Shown here piece after piece: positions 38,894-52,469 of a stretch of 64,000 nucleotides of DNA (the stretch's first letter is position 1; each line of letters begins with the position of its first letter). The position numbers and the translations under genes are program-made. The DNA comes from Ficedula albicollis (lineage: Eukaryota; Chordata; Aves; Passeriformes; Muscicapidae). The stretch is from assembly GCF_000247815.1 (NCBI RefSeq), contig NC_021672.1:73923237-73987236 (forward strand). Reading direction: 5' to 3'. The notes beneath the pieces were generated by a model. That model saw only the letters and a list, made by a program, of their open reading frames with translations, was not told the origin of the DNA and searched no databases.

Positions 38894-39149
38894 CAGTGTT
38901 TTGAAAGGACTTGCTGTGGGTTGCCCAGCTGGAAACTGCTGGGCAGCGCAGTGTTTTGAAAGGAGTTGCTGTGGGTTGCCCAGCTGGAAACTGCTGGCAT
39001 TTGTGGTTTGGAGTAGATATGGCAGACCTGGGCAATGACAGGTACCTGAAAAATGAGTCCATGAACAAATAAGGCATTTGTGGTTTGGAGTAGATACGGC
39101 AGACCTGGGCAATGACAGGTACCTGAAAAATGAGTCCATGAACAAATAA
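38894..39149 (+). repeat. Two adjoining tandem doublets, 55- and 77-bp units
   Basis: 38894-38948 and 38949-38999 repeat CAGTGTTTTGAAAGG; 38996-39072 and 39073-39149 repeat GGCATTTGTGGTTTGGAG. Each pair differs at one or two bases. The two doublets touch at 38996-38999. Confidence 0.9.
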
Positions 39150-40361
39150 GCAAAGCAGCTGACCCAGGCAGCACCCCCTCTGTCAGGCTGCTGCAGATGC
39201 GCAATGAGCTCCCCTGGTAATTGGCAGATCCACCCTGCATCTCTTATTCATGGGTTTCCATGAGGGGGTTAGATTGCACACTGCAATCAGTTGAAATCAA
39301 CTCCATTCATTGCATTAGGCTAACTTGATGCTCTTAAAACCAATTTTAAATACACACCCCTGTGCAGGCACATTAAAAATGTCAGGCAGCCTGCCACACC
39401 ATGCTGACACTTGAAGACATCTGCAGAAAACCAATGAGGAAATTTATATCCAGAGGAAAGATGGGTTTCCAGTTTCTGATAAAACTGTGTTGTCAGGGGA
39501 AGAGGAAAGGAGGGAGGGGTGAGGATCAAATTGAGTTGCAAGGATCAGAGAGAGTTCAGGGCAGATGCTGGGGAGACAAGGATGTTTCATTTGGCAGTAG
39601 GTGCACAGGGCTGACGAGGAGACACAGAACTCTTGTCTGGCTCTCAACTGGCGCATTGTTTGTGCTCCACGAGAGGCTGTGACCTTGCAGAGGGCTGAGA
39701 GCTGTGAGCTGAACGCTGCTGCTCATCAGCTCATCACAGGGCTGACCCCCGAGAGAGGGGAGCTGCTCACAAGTGACACCACACGCTGCTGCACGTGACT
39801 TAAATCAAGAAGGAGACCCGGGGAATTTAGCAAAACACAGAATGGTTTATGAGCCTGAAAGGGGTCAGTGCATTGCAGTCCAAACTCCGACACAATTGTT
39901 CTGCTGCCCAAAGAGGTGATGGCAAAGAACAAATTAACATCTCCTGCCAGGAGCATTCTGACATCATTCATCATTCCGTGTTGTTTCTAAACAGCACCGG
40001 GGCCAATGTCAGCGTTATTGCTAAACCAAACTCAGAAAATTGCTAAAAGCAACCCATTTCTACAGAAATACAGAGGAATACTGTTCTCCTATTTCCACTG
40101 GCAGATTGGGATTTTCAGCAGACACACTGTATGATTGAATCTGAAAGATTACAATAACCACCTTGTACTTAGAACAAGAAACAACTTTCTGCTGGCAGCG
40201 CTTAACATTCCAATGACCACACTCCTTGCCTAGAAAAGAACATTTGAAAAACAATGAAGTGTTTTTGCAAGAAATTATAGAGAAAAAGGAGCTACAAATT
40301 ATGAGGGATTTGAGAACTACTAGAAGTTGTGCTAATAATCAGAACTTCCAATTCCCTTATC

Positions 40362-40890
40362 TTTCAGCTTGAAAAATAGATACAGGAATAAGGCAGAGAC
40401 TGACCATGAAAAGTATGTAGCTGGATTTTTTTCTTATATCAGTATTTTGTATAACAAGGAGATAAGGAATAAAGATGATTTAGGTAACAGAAAGCTCACA
40501 AAAATCTTAATGTATTTCCATTCCTAAAGCCAGGTTGGACAGTGTTTTTACAGACAGACAGTCTCTGCATGGATCCAGGTATCAGGCCATCCCAAAGTCT
40601 TGATTTTGAAAAGTGCCTGGATACAGTTTCAGCTTGAAAAATTGATAAAGGAATAAGCCAGAGACTGACCATAAAAAGTATGTAGCTGGATTTTTTTCTC
40701 ATATCAGTATTTTGTATAACAAGGAGATAAGGAATAAAGATGATTTAGGTAACAGAAAGCTCACAAAAATCTTAATGTATTTCCATTCCTAAAGCCAGGT
40801 TGGACAGTGTTTTTACAGACAGACAGTCTCTGCATGGATCCAGGTATCAGGCCATCCCAAAGTCTTGATTTTGAAAAGTGCCTGGATACA
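40362..40890 (+). repeat. Tandem doublet, 265-bp unit
   Basis: 40362-40626 and 40627-40890 abut, starting TTTCAGCTTGAAAAAT, and differ at a handful of bases (ATAGATACAGG against ATTGATAAAGG). Intronic. Confidence 0.94.
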
Positions 40891-42866
40891 ATTTCCAGAA
40901 GTTAAAATCCTACTAGACACGAGGTCTGATATTACCCTCATGTTCAAACATGTTGAAATATTAATTCATTTTTTGAATTAACAGAAATAATGTTCAAATG
41001 AATAGAAATTAGAATAAAGAAGAAAAGAAGCGCCCAGAGAAATGAGATCCATGGAAATTCATGGACTAATGTAAAGGGATTTTCTTCTAGAAAATGAGTA
41101 TCTATAATACAAATATTCTAAGAATATTAATGAATAAAATATGCACTCTAGCAATATCTCTCTTTTCTGTGTGATGTAATGATGGAAAATAACAAAGCTT
41201 CAGCATTTTGAAGGAAATTGGAACAACAGCTCTGGAGTTTGCAGAATGCATCTTAGGGGAAAATGTAGTGTTAGAGTGTTTCCTTCATTTCCTTAACACC
41301 ATCCCTAACAAGAAATCTGAGAGGAAGATGCCAGCCCTAACCCAAGTGACCCAGCTGGGAGCTCATCCTTCCCACCTCCAGAGGGGCTCCAGCTCTGAGC
41401 TTGGCATGACACTGATGCAATTCTCACTCCGAAGACTCGGATTTTCCTGCTTGTTTTGTGTATCCCAACCCATTTTCACTAATTAAACAGATTGGGTGTT
41501 TTACCCAGGAGAGACAGACACAACCACCTGAACTATTTGACAGAATCAAGACTTTTACAGTTGGACTAGAAACTGCATGTTTCCTATTTGAGGTGGAAAT
41601 GTAAGTCTGTAATTTGGCAATATGTGAAATTTTAAAGGAAAGGATAGAGTAGGAGTTGATGGTAAATGTGAAGCTGCAATTAAATTTTAAAATATAACAA
41701 TCTTGCCAAGGGGCAGGAGGGAAAGTATACGAAAAAACCCAAGTGTTACAGGAAAAGGAACTCAGTGCTATGCTGTGTGTAAAGACATGGAACAATAGTT
41801 TTGTTTGACATGTTTTTGAGATTTGGGTGGGTTTTTTTGTTTTTTTTTCCTCCAAGAAAAGGTCACCATTAAAGTCTCTAGAGCTCTGCCCCAGCCTTCT
41901 CCAAAGCTGCTGCCTTGGTTTCCTCAGACTGTAGCAGATTCTAGTACATGGAAAGGAGACATATAATCAGCACACTTTTAATTTCCTAAAACTTTTATAG
42001 GGTCAGAGGAGTCTGAGTTGCTTTTGCATGTGTAGAGGGTGCCCAGGGAGTACAAATTCACAGCCCTTGGGAAAGGATGCTGCTGCTCAGGGCAGACTCT
42101 GACAGGGAGATTTGGCTGTGCCCGGAATTGCAAAGTGGGTTTCCAGTTCCAGAGAAGGCTCCACTCAGTCCATCTACAGCATCATCACACCAACAGCTGG
42201 AATTATGTCTGGAAGATGAGGACTGGGGGTCTTAGACTGACTTTATGCACATGAGCTGCAGCTGCTCATCATTAACCCCCAGCTATTACCATGAACAGAT
42301 GGAAGGTTTCATTATCTTAACACAAATGAAGCTTAAATGTACCAACATTCACACACAATGCTTTTCTGTGATTGATCTGTTAATTGTTTAAAAGCAGGGA
42401 CCAGCACTGTTTGCAGATGGAGAAACTATGGTAGCAGAGGGAAAGTAACTTCTCTGAGACCACACAAAAGGTCAAAAGAGGTAGAGAAAAAGGAGCAAAA
42501 TGCAGGAATTGAAGGCTCTCACTCAGACTATTAACAGGCTGAACACTTTAAGCAGTCCAAATCTGTTTGCATGTAGCTGCCAAATTTAAAATCAAATAAA
42601 TCAGGATGGTTTCACCACGAAAGCCTAAGAAATCTCCAGGCACTGAGTAAGTGACTTGTTACAATTGTACTACAAATGCACAACTGTTTCTTCCAGAAAT
42701 CTGAGGAAATGGGTTATAACATGCATAAGGAATGACTTCTTGAAAGTAAACATGTGAAGACAAATTATCCTTTTGTGTAATTTCCCTGATTTAGCTTCTT
42801 AACATAAGAGAAAAATTGCTTCATGCCTGAAGAAGACAAGGTTTCTAGATTGTATTCTGGTTTTAC

Positions 42867-42976
42867 CTTGTAAAGCTGCTTGTAGCCTGGAGATGTGAGT
42901 CCTGAGGATGGAGGTTATCATACACATATTTCAGATCCTGGAGCCTGCTCAGCTCGGGCAATCCTGCATGCAGCAC
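42867..42976 (-). CDS. PIK3C2G: PIK3C2G exon, end of the kinase C-lobe
   Basis: This 110-base exon reads VLHAGLPELSRLQDLKYVYD, then NLHPQDSHLQATSSFT, and ends two bases into an Arg or Lys codon. It matches the class II PI3K segment with the LPELS and DLKYVYxNL signatures at the end of the lipid kinase fold. The first codon is Val where class II kinases have Met. The acceptor is ccacatttag and the donor is AAG|gtaaaa. The frame is intact and the phase fits both neighbours. Nothing in this exon alone suggests decay. Confidence 0.92.
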
Positions 42977-43130
42977 CTAAATGTGGAGTAATATTAGATC
43001 ATTAGTCCACTGTTCTATTGAAAAAAAATTAAAATGAAATGGGCCTAAGTGGGGAAGAAAGATTTTACACCAGAACATCTTGTAAAACAGTTTTGCTGAT
43101 CTGAAAAGTGGTTCTGATGCTAGAGCAATG

Positions 43131-43381
43131 CCTGGAACAATGAAGTGAATATACTGCATTGCAAACCTTCACACTAAGTCACCTGAAAGAGGCATGGCTC
43201 AGAATCAGTCCTGGAACAATGAAGTGTATATACTGCATTGCAAACCTTCACACTGAGTCACCTGAAAGAGGCATGGCTCAGAATCAGTGACCCATTCTAG
43301 GTATTTATTTTCCCTTCAGATACCATAACCTCAAGTGACCCATTCTAGGTATTTATTTTCTCTTCAGATACCATAACCTCA
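43131..43381 (+). repeat. Two adjoining tandem doublets, 79- and 48-bp units
   Basis: 43131-43209 and 43210-43288 repeat CCTGGAACAATGAAGTG; 43286-43333 and 43334-43381 repeat AGTGACCCATTCTAGG. Mismatches are one or two per pair. The doublets overlap by three bases at 43286-43288. Confidence 0.92.
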
Positions 43382-44791
43382 AGGTCTGCATTGCTGAGCC
43401 TCCTTCAGATCCTTCTAATGGTGATAAAGGGAAGGTGACCCAATTCAGCCACCTGAGCAGTAGTAACCACATTTCTGTTATGCTCACAGTGCTGTCTTAG
43501 CCCTAATTCAATTTAGCTCAACATCACCCTCTCATTTGTAGCTCCTGGCTCCACCACTACTGCTCTGGCTCCTCCTGCAAAGGAGGAATGAACCACAGAT
43601 TCACTCCCTTTACAGTCAGAGGAGGAGAAAAGCTCCTTCAGACACCGATCCATGGCAGGAGCCCTGAGGTGGGCAGTGAGAACTGCAGCAGGCATCATTC
43701 CCCATCAGTGAGGGACAGAAGTGTTCTAGTTAGTCAGCCAGATTAGATCTAGACACCAAATAATGCCAATATTCCCCTTGCAAAGCAAACACTTGAGGAG
43801 ATTGGGCAGCTCAGTGCGTCCAATTGCCCACACAGCTCTCTCCAGGCATCTTCAAATGTCAGCAACAACAATAAAATTTACTCACTTCCAAACCTACTGA
43901 TTTTTCTCAGCAACCACAGCAAGTTAGGAATGATGCTTTTTTGTGTGTGTAATGCAGAAAAACATCACTCCTTCAATTGCTCAGATGGAAATGTATCTGT
44001 ATTTGCAGTCACTGCTGTGTATTCTTCACTGATATTTATGTCTAGCTCAGACAGAAAGACCCAGAGTTTTTCAAGTATCAGCAAAGAAAAAAGGAAGCAC
44101 TGATTTTATTTTAAGATTATTCCTTCAAACACTCTCAACGTTTGTACATTTATTTTTGGCATTATGAGGAAAATTTTCCTCAGCCCCATTCCCAGCTACC
44201 ACTGGACAGTTAGAGTGCTGTCTTCTTAAAGTTTTGACTGGCAAGGAACAGAGGAAGAAAGCTCCATGAGGTGAATTAGAGACTGACAGCAGGGACAATA
44301 ACAATATTCAACACTGAAGGACACACAATGGTGTTTATCATTATACCTTCAACTCATTTATAAAAGATGATAACAGCTCCTTCTCGCTTTGGATTAAAAA
44401 AAAACCAAAAAACCCAAAAAACTTTCTATATTAAAAAATCTTAGTTACAGTAAGAGAGTTTCCCTTTCTTTAAAGTAGTCAGAAGGATGTTTGTGTCCTG
44501 CCACCACCCTCTTTATAACAGTTCACATCAAATCTTTAGTGAGAGCAAAGCTGATGAACCACAGGCATTTACACAGCTGAACTGCTGAACTCTGAACTCA
44601 CAGCAGACTCTCGGGTCTCCACAGATGTCTCTGCTTTTGGAAGTGATGGAAACTTCATGGATTATTTCTTACTCCCAGTAGCAAACGCCAATACTGCTTT
44701 AGAAACATGCTGCTCACCACCAAGAAATAACATTCATTCCCAAACTGGGCCAAAAATCCCTCAATTTCTTCATAACCATGCTTGCTAGAAA

Positions 44792-45357
44792 CCACTAATT
44801 GTCACTGATCACCCAGGGTACAGCTTACTATTCTGTGAATACTCTGTGCATTCAGTGGCCACTAATTGTCACTGATCACCCAGGGTACACCAGGGTACTA
44901 TTCTGTGAATACTCTGTGCATTCAGTGTAATATTCTGTGAAATCCTCTGTTTTTTAGAAAGTCTTTTTTTTTAAAAAACTATGTTTTACAAATAGAATCA
45001 CACAATGTGGGAGTAGAATTAAAGATTAATGATGCAGGTTTTCAAACAGTGAGAGAAATCTTAGACTTTCCCTGATACAAATGAGCAGTGATTAGTTAAT
45101 CTTATCCCTCCATGATGACATCTGAAATTCTGCACGGAAATTGTAATATTCTGTGAAATACTCTGTTTTTTAGAAAGTCTTTTTTTTTAAAAAACTATGT
45201 TTTACAAATAGAATCACACAATGTGGGAGTAGAATTAAAGATTAATGATGCAGGTTTTCAAACAGTGAGAGAAATCTTAGACTTTCCCTGATACAAATGA
45301 GCAGTGATTAGTTAATCTTATCCCTCCATGATGACATCTGAAATTCTGCACGGAAAT
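44792..45357 (+). repeat. Two adjoining tandem doublets, 67- and 216-bp units
   Basis: 44792-44858 and 44859-44926 repeat CCACTAATTGTCACTGATC; 44926-45141 and 45142-45357 repeat TGTAATATTCTGTGAAAT. The larger pair differs at about one base (CCTCTG against ACTCTG). Confidence 0.93.
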
Positions 45358-46926
45358 TAATTCCAAGTGAAACTTCACTGTCTAATTTTTTTTTCCAGAA
45401 ATGACTCATGGAACTGAAACTTGTTGATATTCACAGTTTCTGACCAACACTCCAAGTGCAGAAATAGACTCACCTTCCCAAATATTTTTGGTAAAATCAA
45501 GGTGCTCCCAAACTGGTCTTGTTTGTTTAATTCCTTTTGCTAAGAAGAGCTCCTCTGTGAGGTGTGAGTGTGCTGCCAGCTTTTTTCCAACTATGAAGTG
45601 CAACATTACTGACTGAGCTGCAGCCCACTGACAAATATTAAGACATATCCGGATGCTGACTTTTAGCTCAGCTCTATTAGCTCTGCCACAAGATCAGCAG
45701 AAACAAGAGATGCAGCATGTCCTGAATACAGACAAAGCTGAGCTTTGGCCAGGCAGAGATGGTTATTTCAGAGCTCTGCTGGGAGCATCTTCCTAACTAA
45801 CATGCTGTCTATTATCCCAGAGCAAGGTGACATCACTATCTCTGTGCTGGCAGAGAGGGACTGCACTGGGGACAAGGAGATGGGCAGGACATGGGGCTTT
45901 GTTTGCACCACCGGTTCTAGGCAGCCTGTTCAGAAGTGCAGGGGTTCCTGCTGGGGAGGAGAGATCAGGCTGATCCTGAGCTTTCCAGAGGCTCTTGAAG
46001 TTGGGCAGGATGTCCTACAGCCTCACTCTGCACTGCTTCCAGAGGAAAATTGTGCCTTATGATGGGAATGCAGTTTTGCTGCACCTTTGTGGCCACAAAG
46101 CAGCAAGTTCAGATCTGGAGCAATCCTTCCTGCTCCATGTTAGGGAATCTCTCACTGAATTGCTGCATGAGAATCCATGGACAAGCTGGAAGAGGCAAGG
46201 GGAGAGATTCCTCCCATTTCTCTGGCCCTGCCCCATTGCAGAAGTTGGAGATGATGAAGAAGTGTTTACAGAGCAGCTTTTTGGCTGTGCCCCAATCTCA
46301 GCAGCTCTGTTTATAAGGCCATGTAGACTTTTCCGTGCACAGACCACTCCCTTGGGTCATGGGGCTCTGCATACATATTTTGGATGCATATCTTAGCCAA
46401 GCATCCTAGCAAATATTAATTAATGTAATGTTATCACTGTACCCATGAAGGGGAAAATCATTAACCTTTCTCCCATAAGTAAATAGAGGCATAAAGGGGC
46501 GTGAAAATGTGCAACACCCCATTCTAAAGGCATCACTGCAGTGCAGTGCTAAGTACTGTCAGATCACCCACCTTGTGAAATATTTAGCTTACTTTGTCTT
46601 GCAAATGTGAACAGGAAGGGAAAATGAAGACCTAGAAAAAGGGCTGATGGAAATTCCTGAATGCAAAACTTCCACGCAGCTTCTTGTGCAGTTTTCTGCT
46701 ATTCTGTAAAAATAATGCATTACAAAACAGAAAAGCACCAAGCAGCTTAGCTTTCCTTTTCTCAGAAATTGGTGCTGAAAGTGGACAGGAAGAGCAGCAC
46801 CAACATCATCAGCTGTGCACCTGAGACCTCTCCAATCACGGTGCTGCTGGAGGCAGCAGAGAGGTGGCAAAAGGGAAGAGAACCCCAGAGGAAACTGATT
46901 TTTGGTTTTATCCTCGAGCTTCTGGC

Positions 46927-47083
46927 CATCTCTAGCAGGTTCAGGAGTGGCTGGCTGTGGGTGCTGACTATATTATAAGCTCGACAACAAAGCTCCACAG
47001 ACTCCTGGAAATGCTGTGGGCTTTCCCCACCCTCTGCTATGAAATGCTCCATCTCTGATGTGAAGATGAAGCGAACTCCATCT
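46927..47083 (-). CDS. PIK3C2G: PIK3C2G exon, kinase C-lobe, with a non-GT donor
   Basis: The exon completes the Arg codon begun at 61.4 kb and reads DGVRFIFTSEMEHFIAEGG, then QHFQESVELCCRAYN and ends LLNLLEM, the kinase C-lobe helices that follow the activation loop. The acceptor is a strong ttctcttttccag. The mammalian exon ends at the same Met, and the next exon here (42.9 kb) starts exactly one residue later, so the end is fixed at ATG. The intron then starts gccaga, not GT. GC donors exist but normally sit in a strong AG|GCAAGT context, which this lacks. The open frame runs about 50 codons into the intron with unrelated sequence. The 157 bases hold no stop. The preceding intron is about 14.3 kb and contains a poly-G block. 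Confidence 0.92.
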
Positions 47084-50000
47084 CTGGAAAAGAGAACAAT
47101 TACCTGAGAAATTTCACCCAAAATAGCTAATCATGCAAGACAATATTTGTAACTCATTATTCACATTTTCAGTGTTTTCCAGTATTACCTTCCTCATTAT
47201 TTCATCTCTCCTTTTCTCAGCGTGGAAATCTCTATTGCTCTGTCTGCTGCCACTGACTAACTGGGACAGACAGGCTTGGCAGCAAGAGTTTCTGAGTGAG
47301 AAATCCAACAAGTGCTCTCTTCTGGCTCTCTTTGCTTTTCTTTTTAAACCTTCATTCCTTGAATTTCTTGACTCCATCCTGAAAGTGAATCTGGAAACAA
47401 GTTCTCTCTTGGTATTGAAATATTTAAAAGTTGTTTTCAAAGAGGGTGGGTTATAAATGTTGACTCCCTACTAGGCATGAAGGGGATTGAAGAGAAAACC
47501 CTACACCTCCACAATCCAACAGCAACAAGAAAACCCCAAGGTATGATGCTATCATTAAATATAAACCATTTGAAGGGATGTTTCTGACTCAAGTTAAAAG
47601 GGAACATAAATACATTGTCTTGTTTTCTCTACACTTTCTCTGTGTTCACCCTTGCTGCAGAATCTGACAATGTGGCTTGCCTTTTTTTCTCATCACCAGC
47701 ATGGTTTGTGGCTATGGCATGCTATTGCAGAAAAAAAAACAGATTAGCCAGGCTTCTCCTAACAATCCTATTGTTCAACAGCTCCAGCAAGGCCTGATAA
47801 AGTGCATCCTGACACAGAGAAACCTGCTGCAGTGATTTACTCATCACAACTGTGTACACAGAACCATGTAAACAGATTAGGGGCTCTATTCCAAGGCAAT
47901 ATACAGCGTGTTAACCCTTAATTCAAAATAAACTCAAATAAACTCAGTGCTCTTGGTAAGTTCAGATCAAGAAATAAATTTCAGGATGTCTTTTTCTTGT
48001 CTTTTTCTTGCTAAAACCTCAAACATGGTCTAGTCAACCCCTTGTTTCCTGATGCATTCATAAATGAGACAGATGAGCTTTCCTGTGAGTTTTCCTCATC
48101 TTCCCATAAAAGTGCCTGCCTTACATCACTGCAGAAAGAAAAACAAGTTGTCTTGAGATTACAGGCTACAGCTGGAAGTTTAAGTCACAATAAATGCTCA
48201 GGTGGCCTCCCCACTTTAATGTTTGGAAACGCTCCCATGGCAGCAAACTTGGAATCCACATCTCCCTTGGTTGTCTTTCACCTCCAAGCAGTCCAGGCCT
48301 CTAGGGTGGTTTTAAAAAAAAATTTTTCAATTCAGAAAAGTAGTACTAGGCATGATGAAGGCCCACAATAAAAATTCTTTCCCTCCACATTTTTCTGTCT
48401 GATGTAAGATGTGAGTGCACGTTTGGAGGGTTATATTGAAGTGTGACTGCTACACAGTTATTGTGCAGGTTTGTGCTGCAGATCTCAAAGAACTACAAAC
48501 TTGTGTCTATTACTGACTCCTGAGAGTTCAGGTTTTCCCAGAACCTTCTTTCACTCATTCATTCATCTTTTATCTTACTTTTTATCAGTGGTATTTAAAA
48601 TATACATTAAGTGTTAAATAAACTGATGCAATTAGAATAATGAAATTCAATTTGTTGAAGCCCATAGGAAAGAGAAAATTATCAACGTTAACATCCTGAT
48701 GTCTATGTGGATAGAAGGCCAATCTAAATCCTGATTTGAAAGCATTTTAGCATCTCAAGAATGTCTAAACCCCAAATTTGTTCTTGGGCTAAAATATTCC
48801 GAGTCAGAAACTACCACTATAAATACGATGCATTTTGTTCAAAATTCATATTTGATTTCTGATGTCCAGCTGCATCAAGAGACACGGTTACACCATGAAA
48901 ACACAGCCCTTTCTGAGCTAGTCCAAGTCCCCCACATTGAGCTACTTGAGCTGAAAATAGATACTGCAATCAGAAATTACTTCACTGGAAGAAATATGGT
49001 GTTTAACATTGCTGGGTTGGGCTGTGGGCCAACTTCCCCATAATGTAATGACTGCAACATTAGTCATTTCTCTTACTGTTGTTCCTAAAGGATCTGGGTG
49101 AACACACAACTGATGCTTTAATATTTACATTATTTATAGATTATTTTTACTTGTGGGATGACTGAGAGAAGTTTTAAAGGGTTCTAAATTTTCTCAGTAT
49201 CTTTTGTGAACATGTTCTAGGGCGTTAGGCCAGTCCTCCCTTGTCAACATGAAAAATATGATCTAGGAATTTGATTTCTCCTGTTCTGTTTAAGGTCTTT
49301 TTGGATGCTGAAGTTAAAAAACCAAAACAAATAAACATCACATAGAGCCAGCTTAGAATATGGGAAACAGGACCCACTAGAAGGATTAACACAGGCATTT
49401 CTCACAATAGCATTATAAAATAAGGTTTCAGTGGGAAGAGATGCTTACTTCCTGAATGGAACATTAAGGATTCTGAAAAACCAGTTGACAGGATGAATGT
49501 CTGTCCATCCATGTAAAATGTTCCTTGCTGCTTTCACAAACTCCTCTGGATAACAATAAACTAGAAGGGAGTTTTGGTTTGAAAGACAAGTGTCTGCTAG
49601 GGAAAGCAGGGCCTCTCCTTGAAATGGAGAAAGTAAACCCTTTCTCTCTGAATTAGTACAATTTTGAAATTCCCAACAAAGGGAAAATTCTCCAGTAAAA
49701 TTACAAACAATCAGGTCCAGTCACTGCCCACCACGATGGGAAAATTCCCATCAGCAAATCAAGAGAAAAGCAAGGCATGCCCTGCTGCTGCATGCACCAC
49801 ACCCTGTGCAAATGAACCTCCCCCTGGGGCACAGGCTGCGTTTCTGTACTTAAATCAGGACTGTATTTTAATCAGTATTTAATCTTTAAGGGGCAGCCGT
49901 TTCTGGGGCAGAATGCCAAGATCACATTCCACTCTGGCATTTATTCAGAAGATGAGCAGTACATCCAAAGGCCTGGCCAACAGCCTTCCCTTGGACCTCT

Positions 50001-51984
50001 ATCTATCTCATGGCTTGCTCACATGAGCTTATCTCAAAGTTACAAACATTAAATACTTCCCACCCCAAAGCATCCCCAAGGTCACAGCTAAGGCCTATGG
50101 CATTTTATATGCCTGAGATGTTTGATGAGCAATGGCTGTGTAACAGCCAATGGGACAAGAGCCCCCTGGCCTAAAATCTGGATTGGCACAACTTGCTGCT
50201 TCCCTCAAACTGAAGAAATGCCTGGCATCAGTTTAAAAAAACTGGTAGGATGAAGTACTTTCAAGTAAAAGCCTTTTACCACATCTCTGTAGACCAAAAG
50301 CCTTTTTTTCTTGTTTATGGTGTGCTAAAGAAATATGGAGTAGAAGCATTGTTGAATGACCTCTATTGTGGAATTCCAATGTCTGGTACCATTATTTTTA
50401 GAAAAGAAAAGCCTCACTGAGAGAACTAGTATGGCTTGAGATTGACCAAATATGTACAGCCAATAAACCCCCAAAATCATTAAAGCTACCTTAGCACATC
50501 ATGCCTACTCTTTTTTTTCCCTTTCCTTTTTTATTTTTCCCCCACTAAAGCCCTAGATGAGATTAATGAACCCTTTGGTTTTACAGTAGAAATCGGTCAA
50601 AAAGGCAATACTCCTGTTTATGACAGAGTCTGACTGCAGTCCTGGACTTTAAAGGCTAATACTTTACCATGGCTGTGACAAAAGAGTTTACTCGAGCCAT
50701 TCAGTGAGAAACAAGGCTACTTTTGGGGGGTTTTATTCTTTTTTTTCTTTTAGAGATTTAAGATTTTCATGTCAATGTGTTTTGCAGTTCCTCTGGAGAT
50801 TACAAATGTTTGGATGATAAATCGTGAGAGGGGAAAAGAGAAAGGAAACCTCAAGGAAACGAAGAGATCATCATGCAAAAATAAACTTGGTCTGGGGTGA
50901 TGGGAACATCTGCTGGGACTTCACTGTGGGCTAGAATTATGCTGCATTCCAAGAAAACCAGTAAGAGCACCAGGATTTGTTATGAGACACTAGATGTAAG
51001 CTGATTAACAAAGTTGGTAAGGTCAACAATGGTTTCAATTTTTCCTACTCTGAATCTCACAGTACAGAACATTTAAGAATGATACACTGACCTTTTATAT
51101 TAATTGGAAAAGCATGTGAGAGAACCAACAACAAATGACCTTTGCTCTGATCCAATCTAAGCTTCCCAACAGTGCACTTCTGGAAAAGTCCCAGTCACAC
51201 ACATCAATGCAATGAGATCAAATCTGTTGTGGTCCAACTTTTCATATGGACAGTGTGTGGGAAACCACACAGAACTCTCTGCCATTTGAAAATCAGCTCA
51301 GCAGCAGAACCCCCCCATATATTCCCTGACTGCTTTAAAATCATTGTGGCTGAGTCAAGAGCGACTGATAATATTCAGCATGACTTTGTGGAATTTAGAT
51401 GCATCCAATAAAATAGGAAAAGCTTTTAGGGAGTGCTTGACTGCTGACATCCTCTGCAGCCAAAGCCAATAGCTTATTGAAGAACACAAAATAAATGAAC
51501 ATGAGTGCCTATTTCTCCAAAGCCAAGTGAAAATATTTAATCACAGTAATCATAGACATTTGCAGACACAGTAAAAAACCATAATCAATGGCACTCCTTT
51601 TATATATTAAATAATGAAACAGGGAACAACCACACAACACAATTCATCACCAGCAAACATAAAGAAATATGCCTGGGCCACAAGAGATCCTCTATTTTTC
51701 TTCTTATCAGAACAAGATCATAAACATGCTTCTGGGATTCTTATTTAGCCTATTCTCAAATATTTTTATGATAGAGTTCTTCTCCAACCTCCCTATTTCT
51801 GTTTTAGGATGCCCCCTCACAGCCTTTTTCCCCCTAATGTCTAATCCAACTCTTGCTGTGCTTTCATCTCATTAATTCTTGCTCTTTCCTAAGGGAACAT
51901 GAAGATCCCATCTTCCCTACAGCAGCCTCTAAAGTATTTGCAGACAATTACCCAGTCTTTCCTCAATCTTCTGTGGACAACTGC

Positions 51985-52140
51985 TTCTACCTTTTCCCAC
52001 AAGTCTTGTATTTCAGATGTCCAATGATTTTAATTGCTTTTTTCTGGACCCCTCGTAATTTCCCTGAGCTCCTTCTCTCCATCTTTCTAAAAGTAAAATG
52101 TAAAAAATATTCCAGGGGAAGTTTTCCCGGTGCCAAGTGA
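51985..52140 (-). mobile_element. Possible ancient CR1-like fragment
   Basis: TTTTCTGGACCCCTCGTAATT, TCCATCTTTCTAAAAGT, TATTCCAG and CCCGGTGCCAAGTG follow the pattern of an old vertebrate LINE 3' fragment (CTGGACCCTCTCCA, ACATCTTTCTTGAAGTG, TACTCCAGCTGAGGCC). Divergence is high and the family assignment uncertain. Confidence 0.4.
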
Positions 52141-52469
52141 AACAAAAGGATTACTTCCAATTTCAAGCTTTTCTATTCAGTATCTTATTACCAACTCATA
52201 TTAGGCTGTAGTAAAACTCTCAGATCCCTTTATAAAAATCTGCTAATTCTAACTTTCACTACAACTGAAAACTTGTACAAAGGGTCTTTACCAAAAAAAT
52301 GAACAAACACAAATTGAAAGGACCACTTCATCACTGCTAAACACAAACAAAAAATTCTCTGTCCCATCACACTGCTTACTAATGACAATTCTGAAAGATG
52401 ACACATATAAAATGTCAGCATTTATTAGTTCATCCCCTGCCAAAATTGAAAGATGTCACTAAACTGGAG

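Larger units (their letters stand above)
35068..42866. other. PIK3C2G intron between kinase end and linker
   Basis: A 7.8-kb AT-rich intron with doublets at 35693, 38215, 38894, 38996 and 40362. No named transposon. Confidence 0.7.
42977..46926. other. PIK3C2G intron inside the kinase C-lobe
   Basis: A 3.9-kb intron with doublets at 43131, 43286, 44792 and 44926. Its right part (45.7-46.4 kb) has several overlapping plus-strand frames up to 133 codons with no family I recognise; no splice logic links them. Confidence 0.7.

Noticed and set aside
39835..39895. CACAGAATGGTTTATGAGC and CAGTCCAAACTCC, like a CR1 tail
   Set aside because: Short and too diverged to separate from chance.
45745..46396. 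Overlapping plus-strand frames of 105 and 133 codons
   Set aside because: No recognisable domain, no splice signals linking them, and they overlap in different frames; treated as chance in an intron.
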